Under the pieces are notes generated by a model that searched no databases, was not told where the DNA came from, and was given only the letters and a program-made list of their open reading frames with translations. A stretch of 64,000 nucleotides of DNA from positions 83,473 to 147,472 of the forward strand of contig JACVCD010000013.1 of NCBI GenBank assembly GCA_016742275.1. Reading direction: 5' to 3'. The position numbers and the translations under genes are program-made. Position 1 is the stretch's first letter. Each line of letters starts with the position of its first letter. Of the stretch, positions 60,152-64,000 are shown one piece after another. The DNA is from Gemmatimonadaceae bacterium. Its GTDB lineage: Bacteria > Gemmatimonadota > Gemmatimonadetes > Gemmatimonadales > Gemmatimonadaceae.

Positions 60152-61579
60152 CTAACGCAGATAGAACGAGGTTTGGAACAGCTGACGATTCCGTTCGAGC
60201 CGAAGGACAACAGCACCGCGTGTGCTGACACGATCAATCGCGGCTGATGTGGCTTCCGCCGAGTTCACGCGTACTTGTCCGACCTGCACAATGACATCGC
60301 CTTCCTGCAGGCCGATCTCATCGCGGATGCGATCGGAGATGCGATACACGAGCGCGCCGACATTCGAAGCAATGCCACGCTCCTGGCGAATGGCATCAGT
60401 CAGCGTCACCAACTGCAGCTCTTGCAGCACGGTGACTTTCTGCGCGGTGACTTCGGGAGCATCCGCCACGGTCAGTGTGAGCCGCACGTCCTGTCCACCG
60501 CGACGAACTGTGATGGGTAGCTGCTCACCGACACGAAGGTCGAGCAGGCGCGCTTCCCATTCGAACGGATTGCGCACCGGACGCGTCCCCGCACCAACAA
60601 CCTGATCACCGACGCGCACGCCGGCGCGCTCTGCTGGAGATCCGGGCACGACGCGCGCGACAATGGCACCAACTGATGCCACTTCGCGCGCCGTCTGCAC
60701 CTGTGGCGTCTGGAGGCGAATACCAACCCATGGCTGGCGCACGGCCCCATGCTCGACCAGGTCCTCTACGATGCGCTTGGTGCGATCAATGGGAATCGCG
60801 AAGCCCAGGCCTACCGAGCCACCACTCGGCGTGTAGATGGAGCTGTTCACGCCGATCACTTCGCCCGTGGCGTTCACCAGTGGTCCACCGGAATTGCCCG
60901 GGTTGATGGCTGCGTCGGTCTGCACCATGTCCAGCGATGCGCCACCGGACTCGCTGCGTCCGGCAAGATTGCGACCCACACCACTGACCACGCCAACCGA
61001 CACGCTGGGCTCGTTATTGCCAAGCACGAATCCGAAGGGATTGCCGATGGCGATGGTCCATTCACCCACGATGAGATCGGATGAGCGACCAAGCGGAGCG
61101 ATAGGCAGATTGTTCGCCTTGATTCGCAGCACCGCGAGATCGTTCGCTTCGTCAATGCCAACGATCTGCGCGTCATACGTGGTGCCATCGCGCATGGCGA
61201 TGGAGACGCGGGATGCACCCGCGACGACGTGCGCATTGGTGACGATGATTCCATCGGCGCGGACAATGAATCCGGAGCCGATGCCGGCATTGCGCCGCTC
61301 GCCGGTGCGCCCGCCCATGAAGTACTCGAAGAAGTCAACCGGATACCGCTCGACTGTTTCGGTCTGCACGGTGACGACCGCCGGAGCGACACGCTCCACG
61401 GCGGTGGTGATGGCGGTGCGACGGGATGCGTCCACCGTGGCTGCCGGTACTGGACCACCGGGACGTGGAGCGGCCGGGGGCAGTGTGCGGCTCTGTGCTT
61501 CGCTATTCGACGGGTTGGCGCCTTCGCAGCCAATCAGAATCAGCGCCAGCGTACCAACAAGCGTGGACCGGGTCAGCAT
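60152..61579 (-). CDS. DegP/HtrA-type serine protease, lipoprotein
   Basis: This 475-residue envelope protease has a lipoprotein signal: LILIGC with Cys18 as the expected lipidated residue. The trypsin-like domain has His117 (TNAHVVAG), Asp147 (EANDLAVLR) and Ser230 (INPGNSGGPLVN). Two PDZ domains follow (PGSPAERAGVRVGDQVV and IGLQEGDVIVQVGQVRVNS). Such proteases degrade misfolded periplasmic proteins. The ATG at 61579 overlaps the truA stop by seven bases; a GTG at 61591 is an alternative. It is followed by purB 58 bases later. Confidence 0.92.
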   Translation of the reverse strand: MLTRSTLVGTLALILIGCEGANPSNSEAQSRTLPPAAPRPGGPVPAATVDASRRTAITTAVERVAPAVVTVQTETVERYPVDFFEYFMGGRTGERRNAGIGSGFIVRADGIIVTNAHVVAGASRVSIAMRDGTTYDAQIVGIDEANDLAVLRIKANNLPIAPLGRSSDLIVGEWTIAIGNPFGFVLGNNEPSVSVGVVSGVGRNLAGRSESGGASLDMVQTDAAINPGNSGGPLVNATGEVIGVNSSIYTPSGGSVGLGFAIPIDRTKRIVEDLVEHGAVRQPWVGIRLQTPQVQTAREVASVGAIVARVVPGSPAERAGVRVGDQVVGAGTRPVRNPFEWEARLLDLRVGEQLPITVRRGGQDVRLTLTVADAPEVTAQKVTVLQELQLVTLTDAIRQERGIASNVGALVYRISDRIRDEIGLQEGDVIVQVGQVRVNSAEATSAAIDRVSTRGAVVLRLERNRQLFQTSFYLR

Positions 61580-62349
61580 TGGGCGTAACACGTCACCGGG
61601 TAAGTGACCTGCTGCAGCGAAAGACCGTGAGCCGGGGCGGGGGCCGTCGTTTCGCGATTGTCAGGTGCCACAAGCAACCGCGCAATCGTACCGCGCGGTC
61701 GGCGCCCCTGCGCCACGTCGATCATGGTGCCCACGAGAAATCGTACCATGTGATGGAGAAACCGGTTCGCCGCTACCTCGAAGACCCAGCCGCCATCGCG
61801 AGGCACCCAAGCGGCGTGGTGAATCACGCAGCGGTGGTGATCGTCGACTGGCGCCGTGTGGGCCACGGCAAACGCCCGGAACGTGTGCTCCCCCATCAGA
61901 CTGGCGGCTTCCTCCGCCAACGCCGTGGCATCGAGCGGGTGACGTACGGCCCACTCGTACCGCCGGCGAAAAGGGGACCAAGCCCCCTCGTCTGTCCCTA
62001 CAAGATAACCATATCGCCGCGCCGTTGCGCTCCGTCGCGGGTGAAAATCCGGAGTCATTTCGTGAGCGGCGGCAACCCAGATGTCCCGCGGCAGCAGCGA
62101 ATTCATGGCCCGCCGGAGGCGGTCGGGCGTCCATGAGGGGGGCATGCGTACTCCCACCCCCTGCCCATGGGCATGGACACCGGCATCGGTTCGTCCGGCG
62201 CCGACAGCCGAGACCGGGTTCCCCCCGCACAGGCGGTTGAGGACGACCTCCATTTCCCCCTGGACGGTCCGGGCGTCGGGTTGCCGCTGCCAGCCGGCGA
62301 ATTCGCCGCCGTCGTACTGGGTTACCAGAAGGATCGATCGCAGGTCCAT
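61573..62349 (-). CDS. truA: tRNA pseudouridine(38-40) synthase
   Basis: This 258-residue enzyme modifies the anticodon stem. It has LVTQYDGGEFAGWQRQPDAR, the catalytic Asp in AVGAGRTDAGVHAHGQ, ARRYGYLV and ANRFLHHMVRFLVGTMIDVA. The ATG at 62349 follows family length. It is the first gene of the minus-strand run through purF and diverges from the GAF gene across 121 bases. Confidence 0.95.
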   Translation of the reverse strand: MDLRSILLVTQYDGGEFAGWQRQPDARTVQGEMEVVLNRLCGGNPVSAVGAGRTDAGVHAHGQGVGVRMPPSWTPDRLRRAMNSLLPRDIWVAAAHEMTPDFHPRRSATARRYGYLVGTDEGAWSPFRRRYEWAVRHPLDATALAEEAASLMGEHTFRAFAVAHTAPVDDHHRCVIHHAAWVPRDGGWVFEVAANRFLHHMVRFLVGTMIDVAQGRRPRGTIARLLVAPDNRETTAPAPAHGLSLQQVTYPVTCYAQC

Positions 62350-62470
62350 GCCACGGGGAAGCTAGGGAGTGCGTGGGGCCCGTTCAACTCGGGTTCGCAG
62401 AGCGATGGCTGCTCCGGGGCATTGCGCCCCGCGCGTCACCGACGTTTTGTCCACGTCTTACCAATCCGTC

Positions 62471-63781
62471 ATGCCGCCTCGCTCGCTCGCCTCCCTCGCA
62501 CACGCGCTCGCCGCCGCACCCGATCTCGATCACGCACTCGTCGCCATGGGCGAGTGTCTGCTCGAGCTCGATCGTGGGGCGTCATTGGCGTTGATTCACT
62601 ACAACGCCCGCCGCGACATGCTGAGCGAGCGACTGACGCCGGTTGGCGCACGGGTCGTGCGCAGCGCGATGGAAACCACGTTCGATCACCTGCCGGAACC
62701 TGTGCGCACGCGCATCCTTGCCGGTGGGCCGTTCATCGACGTTACGGATCGCTCGGCCGACTATGCGCGGCTCTGTGGGTTCTCCACGCAATTGGATGGT
62801 GGGGTACTCGCGGTCCGTGGTATGAAGGTGGAAGGCCAACTTGGAGCGGTCTTCGCGCTCTACGAGCCCCGCAAGATCTTCGGTACCCGTACCACGGAAC
62901 GTCTCGCGCCAGCATTGGCTCTGTTCGATCTCGCCTATGTGCGTTTGGCCGAGCGGGACGCGCGCATCGAGGCCGTGCGGACACTGGAGGATGTGACGCA
63001 GCGTGTGCACGGCGAATACGTGCGGAAGCTGGGTACGCTCGAGGCGGAACTGCGCGTGGCGCGTACCACGCCGCGTGAAGTTGCGGCGCTGAATCCAGCA
63101 GAAGCCATCGCACTGCAGGCCGACGCGGCCCGTGCCGTCGAGGAAGCCCGCCGCGCCACGCGTAAGGCGGAGCTGGCCGATCAGCAGCTCACGGCCGCCG
63201 TGTCGCAGCTCGAGCAGGCGCATATCGAATTGCATCGCCGCAGCGAGGCACTGCGTCAGCGTACGCGTACGCTCTACCTGTTGGATCGCGCGCTGTCACT
63301 CGATGCGCAGGCCGATGATGCGCGCACGCTAGTTGATGGTCTGCTGTCGCTCGTGGGTGATGACATGCAGGCGCAGCGTTGTTCGCTCATGCTGCGTGCG
63401 CCGGAGCCTGACCACCTGTATCTGGCGGCTGCGCGTGGCATCGCGCCGAACGTGGTCGAAGGTATGCGCATTCGCATTGGCGAAGGTGTGGCCGGTCGTG
63501 TGGCCGCTGCCAGGGAGCCGTTGCTGGTGCAGGATGTGCGCGAGGCCTCGCAGCATCCGCTGCTGCGCGATCAGTACTTCACGACGGGATCCTTCATCAG
63601 CTTTCCGCTGGTCTATCACGACGAGTTGGTGGGTGTGCTCAATCTCACCAATCGGGCGCAGCGCGGTATCTACACCGATGAAGACGTGGAGCGTGTGCGA
63701 CTGCTCGGCCTCGTGATCTCGCTCATTGCCTCGCGCAATGGTCTGGCGGAGCGACTCCTCGGGAGCCTGGATGTCCGCTGA
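62471..63781 (+). CDS. Two-GAF-domain protein with central coiled coil
   Basis: This 436-residue cytoplasmic protein has an N-terminal GAF-like region (about 1-165), a coiled coil (about 170-285; EARRATRKAELADQQLTAAV, LEQAHIELHRRSEALR) and a clear C-terminal GAF domain (SLVGDDMQAQRCSLMLRAPE, GEGVAGRVAAAREPLLVQDV, FPLVYHDELVGVLNLTNR). There is no kinase, HTH or cyclase output, so the partner is unknown. The frame is open upstream to 62369; the ATG at 62471 (MPPRSLASLAHAL) begins the first domain. It overlaps the trpD start by 11 bases. Confidence 0.8.
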   Translation: MPPRSLASLAHALAAAPDLDHALVAMGECLLELDRGASLALIHYNARRDMLSERLTPVGARVVRSAMETTFDHLPEPVRTRILAGGPFIDVTDRSADYARLCGFSTQLDGGVLAVRGMKVEGQLGAVFALYEPRKIFGTRTTERLAPALALFDLAYVRLAERDARIEAVRTLEDVTQRVHGEYVRKLGTLEAELRVARTTPREVAALNPAEAIALQADAARAVEEARRATRKAELADQQLTAAVSQLEQAHIELHRRSEALRQRTRTLYLLDRALSLDAQADDARTLVDGLLSLVGDDMQAQRCSLMLRAPEPDHLYLAAARGIAPNVVEGMRIRIGEGVAGRVAAAREPLLVQDVREASQHPLLRDQYFTTGSFISFPLVYHDELVGVLNLTNRAQRGIYTDEDVERVRLLGLVISLIASRNGLAERLLGSLDVR

Positions 63782-64000
63782 GGCGTTGTTGCAGGTCATC
63801 AAGCGGCTTGCACATCGACAGACGGTAGACGCCGATGCATTGCGTCAGGCGTTTGGTGTGATCATGCGCGGCGAGGGCTCGCCAGCGCAGGTCGCAGCGC
63901 TGCTCATGGCGCTACGCGTGAAGGGTGAGACCGCCGACGAAATCGCCGGTGTGGTGCAGGCACTTCGCGACGCCATGGTGGTGCTGCCACTCGCCAATCC
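63771..64000 (+). CDS. trpD: Anthranilate phosphoribosyltransferase, N-terminal part
   Basis: The frame starts at an ATG with GGGAG just upstream and runs off the window after 76 codons. The visible part (MSAEALLQVIKRLAHRQ, AFGVIMRGEGSPAQVAALLM and ALRVKGETADEIAGVVQALR) is the helical N-domain of TrpD. TrpD makes phosphoribosylanthranilate from anthranilate and PRPP. Pyrimidine phosphorylases share the fold, but the GEGSPAQVAALLMALRVKGE block is TrpD-like. The PRPP site is not in view. It overlaps the GAF gene by 11 bases. Confidence 0.85.
   Translation, partial: MSAEALLQVIKRLAHRQTVDADALRQAFGVIMRGEGSPAQVAALLMALRVKGETADEIAGVVQALRDAMVVLPLAN

Noticed and set aside
60094..60237. N-terminal extension of purB
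   Set aside because: It would overlap the end of htrA and add residues not found in adenylosuccinate lyases.

Overview
The window looks like a chromosomal segment of a Gemmatimonadota bacterium, probably close to Gemmatimonas. This is inferred from high GC, the gene content (PEP-CTERM secreted proteins, archaeal/eukaryote-like ProRS, Fe-S type PurF) and gene order; no 16S gene is present to prove it. Coding density is high and almost everything is housekeeping. I saw no CRISPR array, insertion sequence, prophage or ordinary tRNA gene. The only RNA gene is tmRNA.

Layout. 1-1.5 kb: two minus-strand genes for secreted proteins, the second with a PEP-CTERM anchor. Each has a sigma-54-type GG-N10-GC promoter at almost the same distance from its start, with a related motif 80-95 bp further upstream. 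1.8-3.1 kb: an unknown membrane protein and a secreted TonB C-terminal-domain protein. 3.2-8.2 kb (+): a split biotin-dependent acyl-CoA carboxylase (carboxyltransferase, biotin carboxylase, biotin carrier) with an rRNA m5U methyltransferase gene inside it. 8.2 kb (-): mscL. 8.9-17.8 kb (+): rplM-rpsI-rpsB-tsf-pyrH-frr-uppS-cdsA-dxr-rseP and a small lipoprotein, covering ribosome assembly, nucleotide, isoprenoid, phospholipid and envelope-stress functions. 17.8-21.8 kb (-): an AcoR-like sigma-54 activator and a membrane Ser/Thr kinase, separated by a palindrome and half-site array. 21.9-26.9 kb (+): rpsO-pnp, an M16 peptidase and alanine dehydrogenase.

27.1-42.6 kb (+): a long collinear run of the rod-shape module mreB-mreC-mreD-mrdA-rodA, then accD, folC, hisS, proS, lysA, a phosphoesterase, guaA, a small acetyltransferase-like protein and a pirin. 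42.6-49.6 kb: a Qnr-like pentapeptide-repeat protein (-), a secreted amidohydrolase, a MATE exporter, a hybrid histidine kinase and a PtsN-like EIIA (-). 49.7-51.2 kb (+): dusB and ssrA (tmRNA). 51.2-62.3 kb (-): an NTF2-like secreted protein, then a tightly packed purine cluster transcribed in the order truA-htrA-purB-purC-(50-aa membrane ORF)-pssA-purS-purQ-purL-purF. 62.5-64 kb (+): a two-GAF protein overlapping the start of trpD, which leaves the window.

Many adjacent genes overlap by 1-4 bases (ATGA, GTGA, TGATG), implying operons with translational coupling. The least explained signals are the sigma-54/PEP-CTERM promoter pair, the 22-bp palindrome with 10-bp tandem half-sites near 20.03 kb and its partial copy near 8.69 kb, the shared RGG-rich tails of S2 and PNPase, and a 50-codon membrane ORF between purC and pssA.
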